This document shows positions 17,142 to 27,153 of a DNA stretch of 64,000 bases, one piece after another. Within the stretch, counting starts at the first letter, position 1, and each line of letters begins with the position of its first letter. Under the pieces are notes generated by a model. It was not told where the DNA came from. It saw only the letters and a list, made by a program, of their open reading frames with translations, and made no database searches. Origin of the DNA: Onthophagus taurus (lineage: Eukaryota > Arthropoda > Insecta > Coleoptera > Scarabaeidae); NCBI RefSeq assembly GCF_036711975.1, contig NC_091968.1, positions 15,500,001 through 15,564,000 of the forward strand. The letters run 5' to 3'. A program made the translations under genes and the position numbers.

Positions 17142-20100
17142 TCATTTATTCGCATTCAATCTTTTTATCAACCAATGACCCCACGCCAAAGTATTACATC
17201 CGTTCGGTAATATGTATCGTTTATCATCGCACGATGAAAGAGCAATTTTATTCTTTAATTCGGTATACATAGTATGAAATTCTGACTTAAAAATGTACAT
17301 TTTTTTATGAACCGATCCGCCACATTCAACCACACGTTTATAATCGGTCACGCTTAAATGTTTATCTATAACATATTTCTTTACTCCTTTAGCCTTTTTT
17401 ACATTATCATTCAACAAGGTGATGCAGTACGCCTTAGCTCCTGTTCCAACAAATGATGTTATGCACCTGTTTGGATATTCATCTTTCATTCTTCCCAACA
17501 CAGATCGACCGCGAGGTATATTGTGTATATTCTCTAACGGATAATTGGACGTGTCAAAAAATTCAATATTTTCTTTTATATCCTCATATACATTGGGAGT
17601 AGTAATTTCTAGGATTAGGGAATCAGTATCGGTGTATAAAAGTGTTATGTTATTTCCATATTTAACTTTTAAGTAATCATAGAAGAAGCTGTACATTACG
17701 GTTTTCGAAAGCTCTAATATACTGAAACCCACATACAGCGGTTTGCAATAACGAACTTCCGCGACGTTCAATTGAACGGCTATCAAATTATCGCAAAATA
17801 TTTTCGAAGATTTAAAATTTGGTTTAGCTATTAGGGCTTCCACGCCCGGTTTCTTATGACGACATTCCCAGTGGGTAACTAGTCTTATATCCACTCGCTT
17901 TTCCACATTTTCCATTGTCTTACCGTATACGATGTTATTCATTGCTTTGTAATGATTTTTTTCAAATTCATTCTTAGCTTTCGCACGTTTATCGGAATTG
18001 AAATCGATGTAGCTCCGCATCCAGTTGGATTGTTTAAATTCTAATACTCTGTAAATCTTCGTTAGTTTCAATCCGAACTTGATACACTGCTTTAGATTCA
18101 CGTAATGAATGATGTATTTTGTTTTATTTTCCAAATTTGCTATTAACTTTGCATTTTTTGAACCTGGGGGTACAATCCGTTCTGGACAAAATGGCAAATC
18201 GTTGTGTTCATCATGTATTGCTTCCGGATACTCTAAATCTACCTCGAACACGTAACCCTTTTCGGAATCGTCTTCCGTATTGTAAATATCTAACTTTTGA
18301 ATCTCTTCATCTGATAGCCATCGAAATCCCCCCGTCGGTAATTTTCGTCTCATTGCGTGTCCATACAAATTCGTAGCGTCGAGATACAAAATATAAGATG
18401 GGTCTTTGGTTTCATCAAATTCCATCATTAATTTATTGTTAGCCTTCGCACTGCGTTTAGTGCACATACTTAATCCACCGCGAATACCATTTTTAAAGAA
18501 GTGTAACATGTCTATGTCCGTTAATAATTCTAATTTTACCCCTGTCATTCGTAATAATGCATCCCAACCGAAGCCCGGCGCTGTGAAGTAATGACATGGA
18601 TCTAAAGAGTAATACTTCATCGAGATGGTTCGGAAATTCTCAAATACGTCCGCCAAAAGTAAAACGTCAGACGTTAAATAAATGTCGCTATATTCGCCTA
18701 AAGTGCGACAGTTAAATAAGTTCCACACCGTTTGTGCACGACAATAATTTTCTTCGGTTATACTATCGTCGCATAAAGTATTGTAAAAACTACTTCGATC
18801 TGGCAGAGCGGTAAGATTCAGCTTTTCGAATGAATCCACAAAGGAATACGGAAAAACTCCTTTCTGACGTATAAGTCGAAACTGTTCTTCGTTCCTAAAA
18901 TATTTTCTGATTTGAACGCATTGGTTGTCTTCCAAAAATGAACCCAACTTCTCTAGCGATAAAGCCATAAACCTAAATGAATCCACAAATCTCAATTTCA
19001 TATGAACCCGCCTTAGCTTTCCCTTGCTGTCAATGTTTTCTCCTACGATAATTTTTTTCGAAAATGATATATACTTTTCTTTATTCTGTGCTATAACGTC
19101 CACGTCTTCTTCTTTTAATGCCATATCTTTCACAAACATATGACAATCGTAGTTCGAAAGATTGTGAAAGAATATCGGTATGAACTTTGGTAATTGATAA
19201 TTGATGTTACATACAGCATGTGCGGGTCCTCTATACAACCCAGTTAGGTGATCATGATCGCACACTTTATTACCTTCTTTTATTTTGTGCGAACAAATGT
19301 GACAGATATCCTGCATCTCGTGTATTAATCTATCAATAGGTGGTAATGGGAGCATTTCTTTTGGTTGGCTTAAATAATTTTTGTATATATTCAGAACGTC
19401 ATGTTCCAACTTGCTCATGAAAATTTGAGCAGCATTACATCCGCGATATATTTCAAACTTCGACAATGATTCGTCATATGAACATTTTATATAATATGCA
19501 AATGCATAAGGTTCGTGTTTGAAACATTTGACGGAGTATGAATTATCATCGTTAAGTTCTGTTGCTTCCGCATCGGCGATCGGTTTCTGTAATGCTTCAA
19601 AATCTGCATACACCACGAACGGTATTTTTAATTGTCGTTCAAAATTTTCGAACTGTAGTATATTTTCCTTTTCTTCATTTCCATATTTATTTATTTTCAA
19701 ATTTGTTGTTGGTAAAATTGCCCTTACCTTGCTGCAATCGTCACTTTGATGACGGATAAGTTTATTTTCTGACGTAAAGAATACCAAGCATCCGTCGCAA
19801 ATATACTTTTCATGACCATTCTGCGATGCTTGCGATGATAGTAATCGAGACAGATTTTTTATCCAACAATAGTGACTATTCCCGGAATCATTTGTAACCA
19901 ATAATAAATTTATATGTCTTTCTTCTTTTTGTCGACATATATACATTGTAATTATGTCATAATTCATAACACCGTCTTTAAAATACTCATTTATTCCATA
20001 TACATTAATAGATAGTTTGTTCTGCTTTTCAAATACAGGTATATCTCGTAATTTAACTGGAAAAACAATATTTGAATAGTCTAAGCCGCAGTCTAGGTAA

Positions 20101-20934
20101 TTCGGATACGAAGATGTCCTCTGTGGTAAACCGTTCGGTTCATGTAGTGCGGATGTTACAGCCCATGCAAAACATGCATCATCCGCGTTTTGTATATTTA
20201 TCACAGCACGCTTTGCTTTTATTTGCGATGGTAGATCGATGTAATTAGATGCTCTGATAGGATTATATTTGTTTAAATTTAACTCCATATAGAGAATTTG
20301 CATTAAAGTCCATCCTAAATAAAATATTGAAACATTTATTTTTTAATATATAGGTATATTATGTCACATTACGCTTACCTGAATCTCGTTCCTGGAATTC
20401 TGACATTTTTGATGAAATTTCATCAATAAATTCCTTATATATTTTATACAGATCCGACGCTAATGATACTACCTTATTTTTCGTATTGAATGATTTTATT
20501 TCACAGTCTTCCTTTGATTGTAAAAAATACAAACCAAAACATTCCATATTTAATTTTACATTTCGGTGAATATCGATTGCGCTTTGTATTAGATTTAGTA
20601 TTTTTTCTCGAATTCTATGAGAAAATTCATCCAAATCCACAAAAAAACCTTCTTCACTTATTCGATAACTGACAATTTTGTCACCGAATGCTCCAGCTAT
20701 TCTCTCCACTCCGTCATCGATTATAACAAAAGCGTTACGCTTGTGTGCGTTGCTTCGTAAATGTGCAGAGTAACATTGTCTATTTACATAATCATCGCAA
20801 GCCTCACATTTTACTGCTTTTGGAATTTGCGGTGCGTCAAGCTTGATTCTCTTGCCAATACAAGATAATCGTTGATGTCTTTTTAAATTGTCAACTCGAG
20901 TAAAACTTTTTCCACAATCCTCACACACGACCAT
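17142..20934 (-). CDS. Protein-primed family B DNA polymerase with N-terminal zinc fingers (two exons)
   Basis: Exon 1 (20934-20379) encodes two C2H2-type fingers and a helical region. A 64-nt intron (20378-20315, GTAAGC...TTTAG on the minus strand) joins it in frame to exon 2 (20314-17142), 1242 residues in all. Exon 2 carries exonuclease motifs (Y-A-D-F-E-A, N-L-S-N-Y-D, Y-L-T-S-D-V), then polymerase motifs A (D-A-T-N-L-Y), B (N-N-I-V-Y-G-K) and C (Y-T-D-T-D-S). It copies the element from protein-primed ends. An internal ATG at 20303 could start a shorter form, but the exact splice fit argues for the fusion. Confidence 0.92.
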
Positions 20935-21002
20935 TTTACAATTTAATGTTGTACACTTCTACTTGTTATGAAAGAACTACGTCAATACCACATTTCGCAG
21001 GC

Positions 21003-21010
21003 GTTTATAA
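21003..21010 (-). promoter_or_regulatory. TATA box of the polymerase gene
   Basis: A TTTATAAA sequence about 70 bp upstream of the polymerase ATG on the minus strand, just inside the right TIR. The initiator was not pinned down. Confidence 0.4.
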
Positions 21011-21111
21011 ACCCTCACCGCTCCTGAAACTTATTGGGGAGGAGGAGGATGCATCGAGTGCGTTTGTATACATGTATATTTATAACTCCGTATACCTCTG
21101 CATAATAAATT

Positions 21112-21712
21112 AAAAAAATATCTCGCAGGTAGATCATGACTCACTTACTAGTATTAAGTTAATTGACCTCCTCCTCGAACGTATCCCCCCAAAAAATTTG
21201 CCGATTCAAGAACCTCCTCGCATATTTTAAAGCTCCGTATACCTTTACTCAATAAATTTTAAAAAATATCCCGCAGGTAGATCATGACTCACTTATTTGT
21301 ATACCTACATGTCCCAAAACCGTATACCTTTGTGTACAATAAGTTAAGAGATATATCGAAAACATTACCAGTTCATTGAGAAGCGTCGAAGGATAAACAT
21401 AGTAATTGTTTTCATCTAGGTAAACAGGTTACATATAAAGATAAATTTTTAATAACATAACCTAAATAAAGATACATTTTTAATAAAGATAAATTTTTAA
21501 TAATTTCGTCAAAATAACATAACCTTCTCAAGTTAATTGACCTCCTCCTCTCTTCATCGAATCTCCTCCGACCCTCAAAAGAATCGCCGATTCAAGAACC
21601 TCCTCTCCTCATCGAACCTCCTCTGACCCCCAAAAAATTTGCCGATTCAAGAACCTCCTCCTAGAACGCAGGTTCGAGGAGGAGGTTCTTGAATCGGCGA
21701 ATCTATACTACT
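21112..21712 (-). repeat. Polinton right terminal inverted repeat
   Basis: Reverse complement of 4174-4774. The terminal ~344 bp (21369-21712) are nearly identical to the left end; the inner part is diverged. The mirror terminal hairpin is at 21641-21698. Confidence 0.92.
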
Positions 21713-21718
21713 AGAGTC
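21713..21718. repeat. Target-site duplication, right copy (AGAGTC)
   Basis: Exact copy of 4168-4173, directly following the terminal CT of the Polinton. Confidence 0.95.
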
Positions 21719-21739
21719 TATTGACATAAAAATCTCAAC

Positions 21740-22041
21740 AACACTCTGCTGCTGTTCTTGGAAGTATATCTGGCGGTACCGGATATACACAGACAGAACA
21801 ATTATTGTTATGTATGGATATACCATTTATGTCAACAAAAACATTCCAAAAATATCAAGAAACGGTAAGTGACAAAATCAGGGATGAAGCATGGCAGTCT
21901 ATGCAGAACGCAGGTGAAGAAGAATGTAATTTAGCCAAAGCTTCAGGAGAAGTAAACAAAGACGGAGTTCCAATGATAACGGTAATTGCGGATGGTGCCT
22001 GGAGTAAACGCTCATACAATGTCAATTACGATGCATCGGTG
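21740..22041 (+). pseudogene. Mutator-like transposase domain, fragment
   Basis: About 100 codons resembling the insect Mutator-like transposase domain (pfam20700 type): G-G-T-G-Y-T-x-x-E, D-I-P-F-M-S-x-K-T-F-x-K-Y, and I-A-D-G-A-W-S-K-R-S-Y-N-V-N-Y-D-A-S. It stops abruptly at 22041 where a sequence resembling a mariner-type end (GGTGATTCAAGCC) begins. The C-terminal partner, a YqaJ exonuclease domain, lies at 27.15-27.9 kb beyond an LTR element, so both are probably pieces of one gene. Dead. Confidence 0.6.
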
Positions 22042-22235
22042 ATTCAAGCCACCCGTATATTCAATTTTTTTTAACGGATCTAACTAAACAGTTAAAACAA
22101 AAAATTCTCGAGAAATAAAAATACGTTTATTATAATTCTTTAAGAACCATTTCATTATTAAATTGGTGATAGCTGTGTAGCCAAGTTTTCAAATAAAGTA
22201 GTCTGTACAAGTGGTCTAAATCACCCTGTACATAT
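22042..22235. mobile_element. Small MITE-like insertion
   Basis: Starts GGTGATTCAAGCCAC and ends with the near-complement GTGGTCTAAATCACCCTGTA; such ends are typical of mariner-type miniature elements. It breaks the Mutator-like frame. The outer bases of the left end are missing, and no clean target duplication is visible. Confidence 0.4.
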
Positions 22236-22271
22236 TATATTCCACAAGAATACTATCATAATTAATATGTT

Positions 22272-22584
22272 TGTAGTGGAATAAATAAAATTAGAATTAG
22301 AAATTAATTAGAAATAAGTGTAAATTATAAAAAATAGCATAAGTAGCATTAAATAAAAGACGATGAACTGTGCGGCTCGTGGAGTAAGCATTTTTGGTCG
22401 TTGACCGATTGCCTAATTGATGAGCACGCACAATGAACCGTTTGAATAGTGTAATAATTAATATTGCAAGGAGTATTATTTTAGCTATCAATAAAGTAAG
22501 TTGTTAAGCAAATTATTTTATGGTTTTTAATGAAACAAAGTTAAATATCCTATATGAAACCCCAAAAGGGACCAAGTTATTACA
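22272..22584 (+). repeat. Gypsy 5' LTR
   Basis: 313 bp, TG...CA, followed by a TGGCGATCCTGCCAG primer-binding-type sequence. Confidence 0.85.
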
Positions 22585-22638
22585 TGGCGATCCTGCCAGC
22601 CGTTTGAAAGAAAATCGAAAATTTATGAAAACGTAATT

Positions 22639-22905
22639 ATGGGAACCAATCAATCTAAGGAAGAGAAAGAAATCATAATATCGCAAGCTGGAAACAGTGG
22701 TGGAACTACAGCAACTACTGGAACAATTTTTACATTATGGGAAGTTGGTATGGCATTTCTGGTTTTCGTTATAATCTGCGCATTGGGATACATCATATGG
22801 AAAAAGTGTAATAGAAATATGAAAAGAAAAATCCGACGAGAAGTTGCGAGAAGTCATGAACTCCTTTCGCTCAATATCGGAAGTGCCCGGTGTGACGATA
22901 AATAA
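22639..22905 (+). CDS. Small myristoylated membrane protein (gypsy ORF0)
   Basis: 88 residues starting M-G-T-N-Q-S-K, a strong N-myristoylation signature, then a single transmembrane segment (about 32-52, rich in V/I/F/L) and a basic C-terminus rich in K/R. It lies 55 bp after the LTR, before gag. A myristoylated one-pass protein in this place could anchor particles to membrane; this is inference. The intact frame suggests it matters to the element. Confidence 0.65.
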   Translation: MGTNQSKEEKEIIISQAGNSGGTTATTGTIFTLWEVGMAFLVFVIICALGYIIWKKCNRNMKRKIRREVARSHELLSLNIGSARCDDK

Positions 22906-22944
22906 AATGTGATTTATAGTGTGAGTAAAAAACTTCATAATATT

Positions 22945-24174
22945 ATGACAATCATAGAAGAATTACAATTATTGCTGGTAGAAATTAAATCATTTAAAAC
23001 TAATATTTTAAAGGATAATAAAGAAAGAAGGAGAAATTTAGAATCTACTCAAAAACGTTTGAATGAATTAAATAAATTTAGAGTTAGGTTAGAATCATTA
23101 AATATAGAATTAAAGAGGGATACATCAAATGTTGATAAAATTGAAGACATTAAATATTATAGTTCAGGGATAGATAATATAGTTCTAGAAATTCAGGGTA
23201 TTTTAGATGATAGGTTAAATATAAATAGTGAAGCTTTAGAAATAAGTATGGGGGAAACTTTTGATCTAAAAACAGCAGGTAGTTTACTTTCATTAATGGA
23301 TGGAAAAGAGGAAACTACAAAACAATTAATAGATTCAATTGAATTATATTCTGAATTGTTAAATGCAGATGGTAAAAAACTCTTAATTAATTATGTTTTA
23401 AAAACCAGACTATCTGGCAATGCTAAAGTAAGGTTAAATAAAAAGTATGATACCGTTGAAACGCTTGTAAGAGATATAAGAGAAAATTTTACAACTCGAA
23501 AATCTGCCACTACTCTGTCCAATCAACTCCATAATTCCCGGCAACAGAGTAAAACAGTTGATGATTTTGGTAGGGACATTGAACAGTTACTTACTGATTT
23601 AACTTTGGCACAAGCGGGTGATGATGAAAATTTACTAAGTTCGTTACGCATTGTTAATGAAAAACTCGCGATAAATTCGTTTTGTAACGGGTTGAAAAAT
23701 CATGAATTAAGAACAATCCTTAAAGCACGAAATTGTAAAACCCTAAAAGACGCAATTAACGTTGCATTAGATGAGGAAATAAATAAACCCTCGTCATCTA
23801 CTGTTTTTCAAATGAATGGTAGAGGTAATCAAATCAGAAGAACAAATTTTCGGAATTCTAGACCATTTAACGGGTATAACCGAAACAATCGAGGAAATAA
23901 TAATTTTGTTCCTCATAACAATAATCGCGGATTTAATAATTTCAATAGCCACAATAACAACCGAGGTAATTATGCTGATTTTAGAAGTAACGATCGTGGT
24001 AGTCAGAGAGGATCATATCGCAGTCGCGGGAACTTTCGAGGTCATAGAGGAATCTCAGGTTCTTTTCGTAGAAATCATGCGTATTTTGCAGAATCTGACG
24101 CGATGGGAATTCCTGAGGTTACCAATAAAAATACAGCCAATGACATAAACGAACAGCGGTTTTTTCGTGAATAA
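22945..24174 (+). CDS. Gypsy gag
   Basis: About 409 residues from ATG 22945. N-terminal coiled coils (about 1-90), a helical capsid-like domain (about 105-290), and a C-terminal tail of RGN/NNRG and RGSYR repeats (about 300-385) instead of a CCHC zinc knuckle. Such RGG-like tails bind RNA. The frame overlaps pol by a few bases at 24167-24174; pol is in the +1 frame. Confidence 0.8.
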   Translation: MTIIEELQLLLVEIKSFKTNILKDNKERRRNLESTQKRLNELNKFRVRLESLNIELKRDTSNVDKIEDIKYYSSGIDNIVLEIQGILDDRLNINSEALEISMGETFDLKTAGSLLSLMDGKEETTKQLIDSIELYSELLNADGKKLLINYVLKTRLSGNAKVRLNKKYDTVETLVRDIRENFTTRKSATTLSNQLHNSRQQSKTVDDFGRDIEQLLTDLTLAQAGDDENLLSSLRIVNEKLAINSFCNGLKNHELRTILKARNCKTLKDAINVALDEEINKPSSSTVFQMNGRGNQIRRTNFRNSRPFNGYNRNNRGNNNFVPHNNNRGFNNFNSHNNNRGNYADFRSNDRGSQRGSYRSRGNFRGHRGISGSFRRNHAYFAESDAMGIPEVTNKNTANDINEQRFFRE

Positions 24175-27001
24175 CTCTACAGATGAAGTAATATGTAGTA
24201 TGAATGGTATGAATTATGTGCGAATGAGATACGGTACGGATGATCTATTATTTCTTTTGGATACGGGTGCAACATTAAGTGTAATTTTTTCAAAATTTTT
24301 ACACAAAAAAGAAATAATTGATACCACTAAACAAATAGATATAAGAGGAATTGCAGGTTCAGTAAAGTCAATGGGTTTAGTAAACATTCCTTTAAACATT
24401 TATAATTATAATATTACTCATGAATTTGTTGTTATGAATGATTTTGATTGTGGTGTGAATGGCATCATAGGATCGGATTTTTTTGAAAAATATCGTGCAA
24501 CCATAGATTACGAAAAATTTTCATTTTCATTTTGGATTAATTCTTGTAAAATTATGATCAACTTAGAATCTAAAATTGACAGTTTTGTAACTATACCACC
24601 ACGTTGCGAAGTTATAAAGTATTTCTCGACAGATTCTTCTGGAGACTGTGTGATTTTGCCAAGTGAAATATCTGAAGGTGTCTTCACTGCAGGAATCATT
24701 GTTCGACCAGATTTGAATAAGGTCCCAGTTAGAATTTTAAATACTAACGATAGGGAAGTTAAAATTAAAAATTTTAGACCTTCAAATGTATGTTTATCAA
24801 AATTCGAATTGCTAAATTTTGAAAACACTAATATAAATTTAAATAGAGTAAATAAACTTTTGGATTTACTTGATGTAAAACATTTAAACAAAGAAGAGGT
24901 AGACGCAATTCATAAAATCTGTGCTAAGTATGCAGATGTTTTCTTATTAAAAGATGATCCTTTGAGTGTTACGAATATTATTAAAGAAACTATTAAATTA
25001 AAAAAAGACGCACATCCAGTTTATGTCAAACCTTATCGGTTACCTCAAGCGCAAAAAACCGAAATTGACTCTCAAATAAATAAATTGTTAAATGACGGAA
25101 TAATTGAAGAAACAAAGTCAAGTTGGTCCTCACCATTGCTAATAGTTCCTAAGAAAAATGATAGTCAGGGAAACAAACAATGGCGAATTGTTATCGACTA
25201 TAGGTTGTTAAATAAAAATATTGAGGATGACAGATTTCCGTTACCTAACATTACTGACATTTTTGACTCCTTATCAGGCGCGTTATATTTTACCCATTTA
25301 GATCTTTCTCAAGGATATTACCAAGTAGAATTGGAACCATCCAGTCGAAATTGTACAGCTTTCACTACCAACAAAGGCCAGTTTCGAATGACTAGGCTAC
25401 CAATGGGATTAAAAACAAGCCCTAGTTCATTTTCACGGGTTATGACCATTGCGATGTCAGGTTTAAACTATGATTCATGTTTTGTTTATATGGATGATCT
25501 TATAGTGTTCGGAAATAGTTTACAAAATCATAACAAAAATTTAATAAAAGTACTCAATAGGCTTAGAACAGTAAATTTAAAATTAAATCCAGTCAAATGT
25601 CAATTTTTAGAAAAAAAAATGTTATATTTAGGTCATATTATTTCTGCAGACGGAATTTCACCAGATCCTGCTAAAATAAATGCAATAAAAAATTACCCAA
25701 TACCGAAAAATGCCGACGAATGTAAGCGTTTTGTAGCATTCGTAAACTATTATCGTAGGTTCATTGAAAATTTTGCTGAAATCGCATATCCGTTGAATAA
25801 ATTATGCCGGAAGTCTGTACAGTTTCGATGGGATGACACTTGCCAAAAATCGTTTGAAATTCTAAAAAATTCTGTAATAAACCCACCGGTTTTACAATAT
25901 CCTAATTTTTCAGAAAGTAATAAGTTTATTCTTAGAACTGATGCTTCTGGTTATGCAATTGGCGCAGTACTCTCAAATTCTGATGATAAGCCTATTGCAT
26001 ATGCTAGTAGGTCATTGAATAAAGCAGAAATTAATTATCCAGTCATTGAGAAAGAACTTTTGGCAATTGTGTGGTCCGTAAAGCACTTTAGACCATATTT
26101 GTACGGTAGAAAATTTGAAATATTCACCGATCATAAACCATTGATATATTTGTTCAGCATGACGAATCCTTCTTCGAGATTGACTAAATTTAGGTTAGTG
26201 TTAGAGGAATTTGATTTTTCTGTGCACTATATAAAGGGAAAAGAGAATTCCGTAGCGGACGCGTTATCAAGAATTACTCTTGACTCTACAGATCTAAAAA
26301 ATATGTCACACGATGTTTTTGTAGCGACACGTGCACAGCAAAAATTAAGAAACTCTGAATCTGTGGTAAGCTCTGGCAATGATACTGATAAATGGACTGG
26401 CCATCCAGGAATTGTTGAATTGCTAAAGCGGCCAATAGGTTCAGTCGAATTAAGAAATTTGAACAATAATGAATTAGTGAACTATAATTATAATGATGTG
26501 GATATAATTAATTATAATGAAATTTTATATGATAAAAGGCATCAAATAATTTATATAAATTTAAGTTGTCGATCAATTTCAGCCCTAGACGCAAAGTTGA
26601 GACACTTAGAAGCTATATGCATTAATAATGAAATTTCACAGCTGTGTATATTTAAATGTAAAGAAAATGATAATTTGATTGCCAATTTAGCGAAATATTC
26701 ACAAATAATCAAAGAGTTACGCGTAAAATTTAACATAATAAATAAAGGAACTTACATTGAGTGTAAAGAAACACGTCAATTAATTTTAAATGAATTTCAT
26801 ATTTTACCTACGGGAGGTCACGCTGGTATCAATCGTATGTTTAACAATATTAAGCGATACTACTGTTGGAATAAGTTAAAACATGATGTAACGAGATTCG
26901 TAAATAAATGTGATGAGTGTCAAGACGATGAACTGTGCGGCTCGTGGAGTAAGCATTTTTGGTCGTTGACCGATTGCCCAATTGATGAGCACGCACAATG
27001 A
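24167..27001 (+). CDS. Gypsy pol (protease, RT, RNase H, truncated integrase)
   Basis: 944 codons. Protease L-D-T-G-A (about 31-35), reverse transcriptase with F-V-Y-M-D-D (about 441-446), RNase H with R-T-D-A-S-G (about 592), and the integrase H-H-C-C zinc domain ending C-D-E-C-Q. After that a deletion fuses the frame to the 3' LTR, so the last ~22 residues are LTR-encoded and the DDE core is gone. Otherwise open. It overlaps gag in a different frame (T6 run before the gag stop), so a frameshift is needed for expression. Confidence 0.9.
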   Translation: MNNSTDEVICSMNGMNYVRMRYGTDDLLFLLDTGATLSVIFSKFLHKKEIIDTTKQIDIRGIAGSVKSMGLVNIPLNIYNYNITHEFVVMNDFDCGVNGIIGSDFFEKYRATIDYEKFSFSFWINSCKIMINLESKIDSFVTIPPRCEVIKYFSTDSSGDCVILPSEISEGVFTAGIIVRPDLNKVPVRILNTNDREVKIKNFRPSNVCLSKFELLNFENTNINLNRVNKLLDLLDVKHLNKEEVDAIHKICAKYADVFLLKDDPLSVTNIIKETIKLKKDAHPVYVKPYRLPQAQKTEIDSQINKLLNDGIIEETKSSWSSPLLIVPKKNDSQGNKQWRIVIDYRLLNKNIEDDRFPLPNITDIFDSLSGALYFTHLDLSQGYYQVELEPSSRNCTAFTTNKGQFRMTRLPMGLKTSPSSFSRVMTIAMSGLNYDSCFVYMDDLIVFGNSLQNHNKNLIKVLNRLRTVNLKLNPVKCQFLEKKMLYLGHIISADGISPDPAKINAIKNYPIPKNADECKRFVAFVNYYRRFIENFAEIAYPLNKLCRKSVQFRWDDTCQKSFEILKNSVINPPVLQYPNFSESNKFILRTDASGYAIGAVLSNSDDKPIAYASRSLNKAEINYPVIEKELLAIVWSVKHFRPYLYGRKFEIFTDHKPLIYLFSMTNPSSRLTKFRLVLEEFDFSVHYIKGKENSVADALSRITLDSTDLKNMSHDVFVATRAQQKLRNSESVVSSGNDTDKWTGHPGIVELLKRPIGSVELRNLNNNELVNYNYNDVDIINYNEILYDKRHQIIYINLSCRSISALDAKLRHLEAICINNEISQLCIFKCKENDNLIANLAKYSQIIKELRVKFNIINKGTYIECKETRQLILNEFHILPTGGHAGINRMFNNIKRYYCWNKLKHDVTRFVNKCDECQDDELCGSWSKHFWSLTDCPIDEHAQ

Positions 27002-27149
27002 ACCGTTTGAATAGTGTAATAATTAATATTGCAAGGAGTATTATTTTAGCTATCAATAAAGTAAGTTGTTAAGCAAATTATTTTATGGTTTTTAATGAAA
27101 CAAAGTTAAATATCCTATATGAAACCCCAAAAGGGACCAAGTTATTACA
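26923..27149 (+). repeat. Gypsy 3' LTR, 5'-truncated
   Basis: Equals 22358-22584 with one substitution (C for T in the CC(T/C)AATTGATG stretch). Confidence 0.85.
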
Positions 27150-27153
27150 TGTT

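Larger units (their letters stand above)
4174..21712. mobile_element. Polinton/Maverick (polintovirus-like) element, 17,539 bp, complete
   Basis: A self-synthesising DNA element bounded by AG...CT ends, ~600-bp terminal inverted repeats and a perfect 6-bp duplication. It encodes all hallmark Polinton proteins: protein-primed family B polymerase, retroviral-type integrase with chromodomain, FtsK/HerA-type packaging ATPase, adenain-type protease, major and minor capsid proteins, plus a PLA2-type core protein. Left-half genes run rightward; the polymerase runs leftward and converges with the integrase near 17.04-17.14 kb. Almost every frame is open; the one clear lesion is an in-frame TGA at 12498. 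This suggests recent, perhaps virus-like, activity. It interrupts no recognisable host gene. Confidence 0.96.
22272..27149 (+). mobile_element. Ty3/gypsy LTR retrotransposon, internally deleted
   Basis: 5' LTR 22272-22584 (TGTAGTGG...TTATTACA), primer-binding-like site from 22585, a small ORF, gag, pol, and a partial 3' LTR 26923-27149. TGTT flanks both ends (22268-22271, 27150-27153). The shared 227 bp of the two LTRs differ by one base, so the copy is young. A deletion removed most of the integrase and the first 86 bp of the 3' LTR. It sits in the Mutator/YqaJ element. Confidence 0.9.

Noticed and set aside
22227..22584. LTR starting at TGTACATATT (22227)
   Set aside because: Its flank does not match the right side; start at 22272 gives TG...CA and matching TGTT on both sides.
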